Origin: Leeuwenhoekiella marinoflava DSM 3653
GTDB taxonomy: Bacteria; Bacteroidota; Bacteroidia; Flavobacteriales; Flavobacteriaceae
Assembly (NCBI RefSeq): GCF_900129005.1
Contig: NZ_FQUN01000014.1
Coordinates: forward strand, 62,001 to 126,000
Reading direction: 5' to 3'
DNA: 64,000 nucleotides
The notes under the pieces are model-generated. The model searched no databases, was not told where the DNA came from, and saw only the letters and a program-made list of their open reading frames with translations. Numbering within the stretch: position 1 is the stretch's first letter; the number at the start of each line of letters is the position of its first letter. Below are positions 34,739 through 43,720 of the stretch, piece by piece. The translations under genes were made by a program, and so were the position numbers.

Positions 34739-35838
34739 TGATGAAAACCAAAATGCTCAGTCTTACTCGAAAGATCCAACTCAACATAGACCTGTCCGAT
34801 TATGAGGAGCGTAAAGCGGCTATGGCCAAACTTTACGACTGGCAATACTGCTGTTTTAAGGCTTCCAATATCATCGTCTCGCACCTCTATGTGCAGGAAA
34901 TGATCAAAGAATTCTTTTACCTGACCGAGGACATTCAGTATAAACTGGCAGATCAAAAGAAAGACGAAAACGGCATTTTAAACCGTTCGCGTATCAACAC
35001 CACCTACCGCGTGATCTCAGACCGGTTTAAGGGTAAAATCCCTACCGAAATCTTATCAAGTTTAAACCGGAACTTAGAAAGTGCATTTAAAAAGAATGCA
35101 CCGGAGTACTGGAGTGGGGAGCGCTCCCTTCAAAATTTTAAAAGAGATAATGGCTTTCCGTTTGGACCCTACAGTATGTATTGCTTTAAATATGACGAAG
35201 AGCGTAAGTGTTTTTGTTTCCGGTTGTTTAAAATTCCCTTTTGTACCTATTTGGGCCGGGACTTCTCCGATAAGCGGGTTTTGTTACACCGGGTACTCAA
35301 AGGGGAAACGCGCTTACGCACCTCCCAGATCAAATTAAAAGACGGCAAGATCTTCTGGCTGGCGGTCTTTGATATCGAGCAGGAACAACACGCCTTAAAG
35401 CCCAATGTGGTTGCCGAGGCTACTTTATCATTAGAATATCCCATTACCGTCAAGATTGGTAGTAATCGAATGACTATTGGAACGAAAGAAGAGTTTTTAT
35501 ACCGTAGGCTGGCGATACAGGCCGCCCGTAAACGGGCGATGGTCGGATCGGTACATTCCCGCGGTGGTCACGGACGCAAGCGTAAGCTTAAAGCCGTTGA
35601 AAAGTTTAAGAAAAAAGAAACTAATTATGTGAATCAGCGCCTGCACGTGTATAGTCGTAAACTCATTGATTTTTGCGTCAAGCATCAAGCCGGTACCTTG
35701 ATACTGCTGAATCAGGAAGCCAAAATAGAAGCCGCACAGGAAAACGATTTTGTACTTAGAAACTGGAATTATTACGAACTCATGACTAAAATCAAATACA
35801 AAGCAGAAAAGGCTGGGATTGAATTGGTCGTAGGATAA
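34738..35838 (+). CDS. Nuclease-dead Cas12f/TnpB-like RNA-guided DNA-binding protein
   Basis: A 366-residue protein with the C-terminal Cas12f/TnpB pattern: IGTKEEFLYRRLAIQAARKR, then GGHGRKRKLKAVEKFKKKETNYVNQRLHVYSRKLIDFCVK, then VLRNWNYYELMTKIKYKAEKAGIELVVG. The nuclease is gone: the RuvC-I site (normally DLG) reads T229-L-S, the RuvC-II Glu site reads LILLNQE (Asn325), and the protein stops at residue 366 where RuvC-III and the zinc finger should follow. Active relatives are about 420-500 residues. There is no TnpA, Cas1 or Cas2. It is coupled to the sigma gene and followed after 16 bp by guide-RNA-like units. It should bind DNA under RNA guidance without cutting. Confidence 0.88.
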   Translation: MMKTKMLSLTRKIQLNIDLSDYEERKAAMAKLYDWQYCCFKASNIIVSHLYVQEMIKEFFYLTEDIQYKLADQKKDENGILNRSRINTTYRVISDRFKGKIPTEILSSLNRNLESAFKKNAPEYWSGERSLQNFKRDNGFPFGPYSMYCFKYDEERKCFCFRLFKIPFCTYLGRDFSDKRVLLHRVLKGETRLRTSQIKLKDGKIFWLAVFDIEQEQHALKPNVVAEATLSLEYPITVKIGSNRMTIGTKEEFLYRRLAIQAARKRAMVGSVHSRGGHGRKRKLKAVEKFKKKETNYVNQRLHVYSRKLIDFCVKHQAGTLILLNQEAKIEAAQENDFVLRNWNYYELMTKIKYKAEKAGIELVVG

Positions 35839-35854
35839 ATTTGAATTGAATAAG

Positions 35855-35945
35855 CGGGTGCTTGTACACCCATAAGGTGAGATCATTGCTACTCACTAAG
35901 TGCAACGGGCACATACAACGCGCGAGCTCATCGTATATTAATACT
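35855..35945 (+). ncRNA. Guide-RNA-like unit 1
   Basis: Scaffold 35855-35919, then unique sequence. Three helices can be drawn: GGGTG/CACCC, GTGAG/CTCAC (35877-35881 with 35892-35896) and GTGC/GCAC (35900-35903 with 35909-35912). It ends in ACATACAAC. It starts 16 bp past the dead-Cas12f stop, so it can be part of that transcript. The unique part begins GCGCGAGCTCATCGTATATT. Confidence 0.8.
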
Positions 35946-35998
35946 CGACGGTAAAAACGGACTTTGAATTTAATAATTTGGAATTTTAAACTAATTAA

Positions 35999-36090
35999 GG
36001 GGGGCTTGTACACCCATAAAGTGAGATCATCGATACTCACTAAGTGCTCTAGGGCACATACAACGCGTGACATCTGACTTTTAAGACAAA
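35999..36090 (+). ncRNA. Guide-RNA-like unit 2
   Basis: Scaffold 35999-36064, same helix order and terminal ACATACAAC as unit 1. The unique part begins GCGTGACATCTGACTTTTAA. It is 144 bp from unit 1 start to start. The sequence between units is AT-rich and not conserved. Confidence 0.8.
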
Positions 36091-36147
36091 TGGCGATCTA
36101 AGAAATAAATAACGCTGAACTCCTAACTCAAAAGTCTAAACTAAAAA

Positions 36148-36240
36148 GAGGGTGCTTGTACACCCGTAAAGTGAGATTCCAGATACTCACTAAGTGTGAC
36201 GGAGCACATACAACGCGTGAGCTTGCTTATTAATTAAATT
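36148..36240 (+). ncRNA. Guide-RNA-like unit 3
   Basis: Scaffold 36148-36214 with GGGTG/CACCC, GTGAG/CTCAC and GTGT/GCAC helices (a wobble in the last) and terminal ACATACAAC. The unique part begins GCGTGAGCTTGCTTATTAAT. Confidence 0.8.
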
Positions 36241-36314
36241 AAGAAACGAATTTAAGCTGATGAAAGAAAAGTAAAAGATACTCTGAATGAACTATATAAT
36301 TGACCCTTAGGGTC

Positions 36315-36400
36315 GAGGGTACTTGTATACCCGTAGGGTGAGGTTTGCGCTCACTAAATGTCAAAGGGCATATACAACGGGCGTGAGTGAACTTTAAAGC
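36315..36400 (+). ncRNA. Guide-RNA-like unit 4
   Basis: Scaffold 36315-36378. Compensatory changes keep the helices: GGGTA/TACCC instead of GGGTG/CACCC, and ATGT/GCAT instead of GTGC/GCAC. It ends in ATATACAAC; the unique part begins GGGCGTGAGTGAACTTTAAA. It lies just beyond the end of the SusCD operon and most resembles unit 5, on the other side of that operon. Confidence 0.8.
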
Positions 36401-36415
36401 TTATGTTATTACAAG

Positions 36416-37255
36416 TTACCATTGAAAAGTGGCTAATACAGGTAGATGATCTGAAGCATATTTTTCATCGATGACGACATGGTTTTTGATCTTGAAAAAA
36501 GTCTTGGGTTTAAAAGCTATAAAGTCAATAGCCTTAGTGGGGTTTTGTACCGGTATTGTAGGCGGACAAGAAGTACAGGTTCTTGTAAATAGGCTATCTA
36601 ATGAATCAATTACCGGGCTGTTTGCAACAGCATTAAAATCTCCTGCCACCAATACAGGTAGGTTTATATGGTTCGTAATATTTAAGAGTTCTTCTATTTG
36701 TAAGATACGGTTGGTATCCTCCTTTTGAGAATCTAAATGTGTACTTGCAAACCAGATGGAATGAGCATCAGGTAACTGTATTAATGACATCGCTAAAACT
36801 CGAGGCTCTCCTTGTGTTTCAGGCTTTGAAGGGAGCTTATAGACTTTAGATTCTAAAATAGGGAATCGGGAAAGAATTGCAACTCCATATGCTCCATTTT
36901 GAAAATCTATGGCTTTCGCAAAGAATACCTGCATTCCTAGGGCATCACCAATCTGCTGTGCCTGATTTCCTAATCCAGAACGATCTGTATTGGAATCTAT
37001 TTCTTGTAAGGCAACCAGATCTGCATCACTATCTTTAATTACTTGAATGATAGCTGACACATCTATACGATCCTTGTGCTTGGGCGGATTCGCGTGATGA
37101 ATATTATAGCTTAAAACCTTCAGTTCACTGGAAGGATTCTCAAAAGTTGCGGGTAAGCGTTCTTGTGAAAACATTAGATAATTTGATAAAAAAAGGATTA
37201 TCATCAAGATAATCCCTTTTGTCAATTTTTGATTCACTGCTTTGTATTCGTTCAT
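36416..37255 (-). CDS. Secreted endonuclease/exonuclease/phosphatase-fold protein 2
   Basis: A 279-residue EEP-fold phosphodiesterase-type enzyme with an N-terminal hydrophobic signal (GIILMIILFLSNYLMFSQ). The fold's catalytic motifs are visible: LSYNIHH (Asn), VALQEID (Glu, metal), FASTHLDSQ (His), VAGDFNAV (Asp/Asn) and YASDHLPVLATF (terminal Asp-His). It is last in the operon susC-susD-EEP1-EEP2 (12 bp after EEP1). The family hydrolyses phosphodiesters or phosphate esters (DNA, inositol phosphates, sphingolipids); the substrate here is unknown. Confidence 0.88.
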   Translation of the reverse strand: MNEYKAVNQKLTKGIILMIILFLSNYLMFSQERLPATFENPSSELKVLSYNIHHANPPKHKDRIDVSAIIQVIKDSDADLVALQEIDSNTDRSGLGNQAQQIGDALGMQVFFAKAIDFQNGAYGVAILSRFPILESKVYKLPSKPETQGEPRVLAMSLIQLPDAHSIWFASTHLDSQKEDTNRILQIEELLNITNHINLPVLVAGDFNAVANSPVIDSLDSLFTRTCTSCPPTIPVQNPTKAIDFIAFKPKTFFKIKNHVVIDEKYASDHLPVLATFQW

Positions 37256-37267
37256 AATAATAAGCTA

Positions 37268-38125
37268 CTAATTATTTGAAAGTTCAACTTTAGCAATTAC
37301 GGGAAAATGATCTGATATATAACGTTGTCCGCGTTGACCATCTAAAATTTGTAAAGTTAAAGGTTGCACCGCTCCTTTGTAAAATACGTAATCTATTCTA
37401 CTATCTGAGGTTCTACCTGCTGCATCCCATCCATTTGCGCTATATTCAGGACCATATACCTGATCCGAATCAAGATTGAGATATGGATCCTTCAATCCAT
37501 TTTTCAATAAGGTATCAATAGCTTCACTATCTGGCGAACTATTAAAATCACCCGTAAGTAAAACTGGGGATCCACCGGCAATTTCATTTATTTTTTGAGT
37601 AAGTAATGCGGCACTTTCAATTCGTGCTTGTTTACCCCGGTGGTCAAAATGGGTATTGAAATGATAGAAGCTAACTCCAGAGTGTTTATCCTTAAATAAG
37701 GCCCAGGTTACAATCCGGGGTAAGGCTGCATCCCAACCTTTGGAAGCGATAACATTCGGAGTTTCAGAAAGCCAAAAAGTATTACTATCCACCACTTCAA
37801 AACGATCTTTTTTATAGAAAATCGCTGAGTACTCTCCTTGGGTATCACCTTCACGACCTATACCTATATAGGCATAATTAGGAAGCAGCGCTTGCATATC
37901 CACGAGTTGGGTATGCGTGACTTCTTGAGTACCCATAAGATCTGCCTGATAGAATCGCATGCTGTGGGTAAGCCAATCCTTACGATTTTCCCAAATATTA
38001 ATCCCATCGTCAGGACTATTATACCTCACATTAAAGGAGCATATATTCAGTTCCTTTTTGTTTTCCTGAGAATTTGCACTGCTGATCAGCAGCAGTGCAA
38101 GTACCATAAAAATTATTTTTTTCAT
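37268..38125 (-). CDS. Secreted endonuclease/exonuclease/phosphatase-fold protein 1
   Basis: A 285-residue EEP-fold enzyme with a clear signal peptide (MKKIIFMVLALLLISSANSQ). Motifs: CSFNVRYNSPDDG (Asn), MGTQEVTHTQ (Glu), FYHFNTHFDHRG (His), LTGDFNSSPDSEAI (Asp/Asn), SDSRIDYVFYKG and YISDHFPVIAKV (terminal Asp-His). The PDDG and TQE pattern is typical of the endonuclease/exonuclease/phosphatase proteins found near SusCD pairs. It overlaps the stop of susD by one base, so the proteins are made together and probably act on the same nutrient in the periplasm or at the surface. Confidence 0.9.
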   Translation of the reverse strand: MKKIIFMVLALLLISSANSQENKKELNICSFNVRYNSPDDGINIWENRKDWLTHSMRFYQADLMGTQEVTHTQLVDMQALLPNYAYIGIGREGDTQGEYSAIFYKKDRFEVVDSNTFWLSETPNVIASKGWDAALPRIVTWALFKDKHSGVSFYHFNTHFDHRGKQARIESAALLTQKINEIAGGSPVLLTGDFNSSPDSEAIDTLLKNGLKDPYLNLDSDQVYGPEYSANGWDAAGRTSDSRIDYVFYKGAVQPLTLQILDGQRGQRYISDHFPVIAKVELSNN

Positions 38126-39864
38126 TACTTCCAGCCTGGATTTTGTTCAAGATTAGGGTTGAGTTGTAATTCTATACGGGGTATAGGGTATAAGTAATCC
38201 TTATTTTCATCGAAGCTTCTTCCATTGAAATCAGGATGTGGGTCAATCAACCCATTTTCATCTAAGGTAAAATCTGAACCCAATTTATAATACTGAATTC
38301 CGCTAATAGGATTTGCGGGACGGTCTCCTTCGTAAAGCACAACATTGATACTACCGTCTCCGGTAAGGTCATATTCACCAGGTCCGGAAAAATACAAACC
38401 TCGAATAGGCTGGGTAAGTGTTTGACCGGCTTTCCAGCGTACCACATCATCCCATCTAAAGTTTTCCATATACAATTCAATACGACGTTCCCGTCTTATT
38501 TCTAAAATAACACCAGCGTTTACACCGGTCACATCAGGATATTGAGCAGCCATAAATGGATCGGGTGTTGCGTTCGCAGCATCCATAATTAAATCAGGCA
38601 TCCCTACACGTTGTCTTAAGGAATTGATGGAATTATCTAAATCTTCTTGGGATAGTGTGCCTAGTTCAGCTTTTGCTTCTGCATAATTTAAAAGTACTTC
38701 TGCAAAACGATATATCGGGAGGTCAGTAATAGACTGCCCATTGGTATCATAAACCGGCTCGGTCACATACTTTATAATTTGATACCCGGTTACGGTAGCG
38801 CCAAGATTAGGAGCTAGTTCAATACTTTGCCCTTTACGCGTATATCCCGGGGTACGAATCGTCTGTGCTAAACGAGGATCTCGATTTTGTATTTCTTCAG
38901 TAAATGATATTTGATTATATCCAGCTGCATCGGTAAAACGTGTACCGTCGGCATTCAGATAACTATTAACAAGATCTTTTGGCATACCTGGACGACCATA
39001 CGAACTTGTTGTAGTGTAATAGTTCACGTTATGGCCTATGTTAAGATCTTCAGAATAGGCGCGTGCTAATATCACTTCGGTTTCATTAGCATCGTGTGAA
39101 TTAAAAAGCTCCAGATAATCCTGTTCGGGACTTCCGGTACTGTAGATCTGATAGGGAGAATCTTCAATCAATGCTGCTGATGCAGCTACAGAAGCTTCGA
39201 GGTATTTTTCAAAACCATCAATACCTCGGTATTTTTCATAAGTACCCTCATAAAGTCCAATCCTTGATTTTAAGGCCAAAGCAGTGTACTTGGTCACCTC
39301 ATACGTATTTTGCTCTTCGTTGAGGTTTTCGATTGCCCAGTCTAAATCTTCAAGCATTTTATCTACGACATATTGTCTTGAATCTCTAGGTTTTGTAAGG
39401 GCTTCAGTATCGTCTGGAGCAATAGGGGCATCATACCAAGGTAAGGCACCAAAACGCTGAAACTTATCAAAATAAAAGCGCGCTCTAAAAAAGCGAGCCA
39501 CACCTCCATAATGGGATTTTGCCGCTTCATCATCAGACTTTTCATATTCTTGAAGGAAAAAATTAATATCACGCAGGTATCCCCAGTTCCAACCACCTCC
39601 TGTAGTAGGTACCAGTCTAGCCCCTCGCATTTCTTCACTCAGTTCCGTTTGTATAATATTATCGGTACTAGATTCTCCGTTATAAATCGAAGTGCTTGGC
39701 CACATTCGGTAAAAGCCATTCGTATAGAGTTGAAGATCACTAGCGGTATTGAAAAAGGTTTCTGCAGTAATTTCAGATAGCGGTTGCTTGTCTAAAAAAT
39801 CATCACTGCACGAACTGAAGCTGGTTGCAACAAGCAAACCGGCAAGTATATGTTTTAATTTCAT
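38125..39864 (-). CDS. SusD/RagB family nutrient-binding outer-membrane lipoprotein
   Basis: A 579-residue surface lipoprotein. The signal and lipobox are MKLKHILAGLLVATSFSSC, followed by SDDFLDKQPLSEIT, the standard SusD start. The TPR-like core includes ARFFRARFYFDKFQRFGALPWYD and RFAEVLLNYAEAKAELG, and the C-terminus has IRRERRIELYMENFRWDDVVRW and DENKDYLYPIPRIELQLNPNLEQNPGW. It forms a lid on the SusC channel encoded 11 bp upstream. The substrate class cannot be read from SusD; the neighbouring enzymes suggest a phosphate ester or diester. Confidence 0.97.
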   Translation of the reverse strand: MKLKHILAGLLVATSFSSCSDDFLDKQPLSEITAETFFNTASDLQLYTNGFYRMWPSTSIYNGESSTDNIIQTELSEEMRGARLVPTTGGGWNWGYLRDINFFLQEYEKSDDEAAKSHYGGVARFFRARFYFDKFQRFGALPWYDAPIAPDDTEALTKPRDSRQYVVDKMLEDLDWAIENLNEEQNTYEVTKYTALALKSRIGLYEGTYEKYRGIDGFEKYLEASVAASAALIEDSPYQIYSTGSPEQDYLELFNSHDANETEVILARAYSEDLNIGHNVNYYTTTSSYGRPGMPKDLVNSYLNADGTRFTDAAGYNQISFTEEIQNRDPRLAQTIRTPGYTRKGQSIELAPNLGATVTGYQIIKYVTEPVYDTNGQSITDLPIYRFAEVLLNYAEAKAELGTLSQEDLDNSINSLRQRVGMPDLIMDAANATPDPFMAAQYPDVTGVNAGVILEIRRERRIELYMENFRWDDVVRWKAGQTLTQPIRGLYFSGPGEYDLTGDGSINVVLYEGDRPANPISGIQYYKLGSDFTLDENGLIDPHPDFNGRSFDENKDYLYPIPRIELQLNPNLEQNPGWK

Positions 39865-39875
39865 AATGACGTTTT

Positions 39876-42800
39876 TTAAAATTTAAGAGATAATCCTAAG
39901 GAATAGGTTTCTGAAAATGGGTTGGTTTGTGCGGTTCCGCGATTTGCAGAGGTTGATGGACTGTTTAAATTAACAGAAGCACTTGCTGCTTCCGGATCGA
40001 TATAATCGGTTAACTTAGAGAAAGTCAAAAGGTTCTCTCCACTGAAGTAAATACGCAGTTTGGTGGCTGAGGTTTTGGATATGATTCCATCAGGAAGGGT
40101 ATACCCTACAGTCAAGTTTTTCAGTCTCAAGTAGGCTACGCTTTGCAGATAGCGATCATTTACTTTTTCTAAAGAACCACCCAGGGCTATATAACCGTAA
40201 TTTCGAGGATAATAGGCATCGGTATTTTCCGGGCTCCACATATCAGCTACCATATCTTTTCTAATAAAAGAATTGTAGGGTCTGTTGTAAGGACCCCAAA
40301 ACATACGAGAGTCAGAATTGGGATACCAGTCTTGTTTACCTACACCTTGAAAGAACACAGAAAAATCAAAGCCCTTCCAATTCGCATTAGCTAATAAACT
40401 ATATAAATACTGTGGTGCAGAATTTCCGATTATTTCGCGATCCCCGGGGTTGTCAACCGTGTTTTCACCTTCTCCAATATATCCATCACCATCCAGGTCT
40501 AAATATTTTACATCGCCCGGTTGCAATCCACCTCCAGAAGTAATTCTATTTGAAACAAAACTTTGATCTGCGTGATTGGCAATCTCTTCTTCGGTTTGAA
40601 AAAGACCATCGATACGATATCCCCAAAGTTCACCAATGGTCATGCCTTCGTAAAAATCTACAAGGCTGCGGTTGGGATTATCGAAGTCAGTTATTTTTGT
40701 TTTGGAGTTCGATAGATTCGCAGTAACAGTCCAATTGAATGTATCTTCAGCAAGTTCAAAATAGTCGTTATAACTCACAGACAATTCAAAACCTTTTGTT
40801 CTTAAGTCGGCTGCATTCTCTAGAGGAGATCCTGTTCCTAAAACACTGGGAAGTGTTGCTCCTGGAGAAAGCATGCCTTCGGTATCTCTTTGAAACCAGT
40901 CGAAAGAAGCAGATAAGTGATTGTTTAATAAACCTACATCAACTCCAAAATCAAGTGTGCTTACTTTTTCCCAAGTAATTTCACTTGGATTTAAAGCTGG
41001 AGATTCGATATAATTTAAACGACTACCATTGAGTACATAGTTATACAGTCCATTAGGTAAGGTCGGGAAATAAGCATAATTATTAATATTTTGATTTCCT
41101 AAAGACCCATATGAGGCGCGGAATTTTAAGAGGTCAAAAGTTTCGCCTGTAGCATTTTCAAAGAATTGCTCTTTATTCACTAGCCATGCACCGGAAAAAG
41201 ATGGGAAAAAGCCCCAACGGTATGCAGATGGAAAGCGTGAAGTTGCATCATACCTGCCATTGAACTCAGCTACGTATTTATCTTTATAGTCATACGATAA
41301 TCTGTAAAACAAACCTTGCAGGGCCCACTCCGAAGCACTACCGGAGGTAGTAGGATTTGAAGTTGCCAGGCCTAAGGAATTCAGGTCGTTAGAAATCAAG
41401 TTTTGTTTACTGGCGTTGATACTTTTAGTAATAAAAGTTTCTTGGTTGAAACCAATAGTAGCTTTAAGTGTATGATCTCCGAAATAGCCCTTATATTCTC
41501 CATAGATATTCAGTGCATCATACTTGCTTTCTGTGCGATACTCATTGAGGTAATCATTACCCATGAGATCCAATTGCTCGGGATAAATGGAGTAGGGGAT
41601 ACGGGTGGAACGTTGAAATCTACTATACTCATTACGTCTTATTGCGTAGTTAGCATTAAGGGTCACACCCTTTACAGGCTTCAGTTCAACCGAAGCTATA
41701 TTACTAAACTCATTATTATTGGTTTGTTGTTTTGTAGTGCCTTGTAATAATCCGGCATAAACACCATCACCAATGGTATAGTTATTCAGTTCGGTACGCC
41801 ATAAGGCCCCGCCATCAGGATTAACAGGAACATACGAAGGGAGTGCGTGTACCCATATTAAACTTCCCCAAAGATTACTGTAGTTACCATATTGACTCCC
41901 GCTATGCTCCAAATCTTCTGAGCTGTTGTACTGCATATTGTTTGAGAATGATAACCAATCTGTGACTTCAATGTCTACTTTACCTCGTAAATTATATTTT
42001 TCGTAACTATCATCTTGAACTTTGAGAATTCCTTTCGATTGGAAATTACGATACGAGAAGTAGGCTTTTATTTTTTCTGACCCTCCGGAAACGGAAGCAT
42101 TGTAGATTTGTGTAGGATAGGTCTTTCTAAAAAAGGTATTCCACCAGTCTGTATATCCATAGTGAACATATTGATCTCGGCCGTTACGTTGATCGATAAT
42201 AACGCGTGCCAAGGAAGGATCTTGAGAAACTTCAAAAAGAGCCTGCATATCTTCTTCGGTATAACCGGTATAGGAAGCGCCACTATTGTTTCTAAAGGCC
42301 TCATCCACGATAGATACAGCTTTAAAAGGATCTGTAAGGAAATCGGTGTTCATTGTGGGGGAGTTGATTGCAGTGGTCACTCCCAGGTTCACTTGAACAT
42401 TACCTTTATCAGCATTTTTAGTGGTAACTAAGACCACCCCAAATGAACCTCGTGCTCCGTAAATTGCTGCCGCTCCGGCATCTTTTAAGACACTTATTGA
42501 TTCTACATCATTTGGGTTGAGGTTGCTTAAGCTTCCTTCAATACCATCGATAAGAATAAGCGGTGTTCCTCCATTAATAGAGGTGAAACCTCTAATATTG
42601 ATACGAGGTTCTGCGCCTATTTTACCGGTACTTTGAGTAACATTAAGTCCAGGGCTTAGACCTTGAAGGCTTGAGGTGACATCAGCTACTGGTCGTTGCT
42701 CCAGGTTTTCGGTATTTACGGTACTCACGGCGGTAGAAAGTTTTTCTCGACTGGTTTCCCCGTAACCTACAACCACCACTTCATCCAGGGCATTATTATC

Positions 42801-43157
42801 GGCCTGCAATTGGACTTGGATTGGCGCTAAGGATTCAATAGTGATTTCCTGAGTTGTGAAGCCTACATAGGATATTTTAATAACGGCAGGTAATTGAGAT
42901 ACATTAAGTTCAAAGTTACCGTCAAAATCAGAAGAGGCACCGTTGGTTGTGTTTACTTCCATAATGGAAGCACCCGGCAAGGGCATCCCAGTATTATCAA
43001 GAACAGTTCCTGTTAGTTTTTGTTGTTCAGAGTTTGAGATTGGTGGAATATTAGCAGCGTATAAGAAGCTGGAGGAGCAGAGTAATAAGGTGAATGCGAC
43101 CAAAAATTTGGGCACAAAGGCATGCAATTTAAAAAATTGGAGTATTTTGTTTTTCAT
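39876..43157 (-). CDS. SusC/RagA family TonB-linked outer-membrane transporter
   Basis: A 1,093-residue TonB-dependent channel. Signal peptide at 1-34; carboxypeptidase-D regulatory-like domain at approx. 48-125 (LTGTVLDNTGMPLPGASIMEVNTTNGASSDFDGNFEL); TonB box/plug approx. 130-260 (VVVGYGETSREKLSTAVSTV, then RINIRGFTSINGGTPLILIDG); the rest is the 22-strand barrel ending in SLGLSLKF. It is the first gene of the operon; the only open space upstream carries a stable leader hairpin and guide-like units 5 and 6. This upstream region is the likely place for RNA-guided activation, which is inference. There is no separate anti-sigma/ECF pair next to it. Confidence 0.97.
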   Translation of the reverse strand: MKNKILQFFKLHAFVPKFLVAFTLLLCSSSFLYAANIPPISNSEQQKLTGTVLDNTGMPLPGASIMEVNTTNGASSDFDGNFELNVSQLPAVIKISYVGFTTQEITIESLAPIQVQLQADNNALDEVVVVGYGETSREKLSTAVSTVNTENLEQRPVADVTSSLQGLSPGLNVTQSTGKIGAEPRINIRGFTSINGGTPLILIDGIEGSLSNLNPNDVESISVLKDAGAAAIYGARGSFGVVLVTTKNADKGNVQVNLGVTTAINSPTMNTDFLTDPFKAVSIVDEAFRNNSGASYTGYTEEDMQALFEVSQDPSLARVIIDQRNGRDQYVHYGYTDWWNTFFRKTYPTQIYNASVSGGSEKIKAYFSYRNFQSKGILKVQDDSYEKYNLRGKVDIEVTDWLSFSNNMQYNSSEDLEHSGSQYGNYSNLWGSLIWVHALPSYVPVNPDGGALWRTELNNYTIGDGVYAGLLQGTTKQQTNNNEFSNIASVELKPVKGVTLNANYAIRRNEYSRFQRSTRIPYSIYPEQLDLMGNDYLNEYRTESKYDALNIYGEYKGYFGDHTLKATIGFNQETFITKSINASKQNLISNDLNSLGLATSNPTTSGSASEWALQGLFYRLSYDYKDKYVAEFNGRYDATSRFPSAYRWGFFPSFSGAWLVNKEQFFENATGETFDLLKFRASYGSLGNQNINNYAYFPTLPNGLYNYVLNGSRLNYIESPALNPSEITWEKVSTLDFGVDVGLLNNHLSASFDWFQRDTEGMLSPGATLPSVLGTGSPLENAADLRTKGFELSVSYNDYFELAEDTFNWTVTANLSNSKTKITDFDNPNRSLVDFYEGMTIGELWGYRIDGLFQTEEEIANHADQSFVSNRITSGGGLQPGDVKYLDLDGDGYIGEGENTVDNPGDREIIGNSAPQYLYSLLANANWKGFDFSVFFQGVGKQDWYPNSDSRMFWGPYNRPYNSFIRKDMVADMWSPENTDAYYPRNYGYIALGGSLEKVNDRYLQSVAYLRLKNLTVGYTLPDGIISKTSATKLRIYFSGENLLTFSKLTDYIDPEAASASVNLNSPSTSANRGTAQTNPFSETYSLGLSLKF

Positions 43158-43202
43158 CAGAATAGAACTATGGATTTGTACTGTAGTTTTTATTTTTAAT
43201 CA

Positions 43203-43228
43203 CCCGTTTCTGCTGCAACAGAAACGGG
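43203..43228. promoter_or_regulatory. Stable hairpin in the susC leader
   Basis: A perfect ten-base stem, CCCGTTTCTG with its complement around CTGCAA, 46 bp upstream of the susC start. On the minus strand it is not followed by a T run, so it is not a terminator for susC; on the plus strand only a weak T-rich tail follows. Confidence 0.55.
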
Positions 43229-43546
43229 CTTTAAATTTTGGGCTAATTCAAAAGGTGTGTCTTATAAAATTGTCTTTAAGGAGTTAGATATCTATTTGAA
43301 GACAAAAGAAAGGCTTATATCATCCAATTGGATTAACTTAATTTTATCTAAAATTTAATAAGTAAATGCTTTTAGTAAGAAATTTAACCTAAGATTTACA
43401 AATCACAAGATTTGAAAAAGTTGAGTTAATGTTTTTTTAGGTTTTTTTATAGAACAGAATGGATAGCTCAGGGTACTTGCTCTATGCTAACAAAGAGGAT
43501 AGAATCTTTCCTCTATTTCAGGTTTTTTAGATGATTATGAATTTTG

Positions 43547-43640
43547 GAGGGTGTTTGTATACCCGTAAGGTGAGGTCTCAGATACTCACTAAATGTCAAA
43601 GGGCATATACAACGGGCGTGAGCGTGCTTTTTCAAATTGA
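43547..43640 (+). ncRNA. Guide-RNA-like unit 5
   Basis: Scaffold 43547-43613, closest to unit 4 (ATGT/GCAT third helix, terminal ATATACAAC). The unique part begins GGGCGTGAGCGTGCTTTTTC. It is divergent from susC, about 390 bp upstream of its start. The sequence GAATTTTG at 43539-43546, just before it, is one base from the Bacteroidota -7 box. Eleven bases of the unique part, CTTTTTCAAAT (43627-43637), recur inverted at 43410-43420 upstream of susC. Confidence 0.8.
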
Positions 43641-43720
43641 AATTTTAAAGTGTCGCAAATTTAATAATGCTGATTAAAAAAAATAGAATCCTACAATCTA
43701 TAGAATAACCCAAATGGGTG

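Noticed and set aside
34738-35838. Active IS605-type transposon nuclease (TnpB) with omega RNA
   Set aside because: No TnpA, no transposon ends seen, nuclease residues missing and six scaffold copies instead of one.
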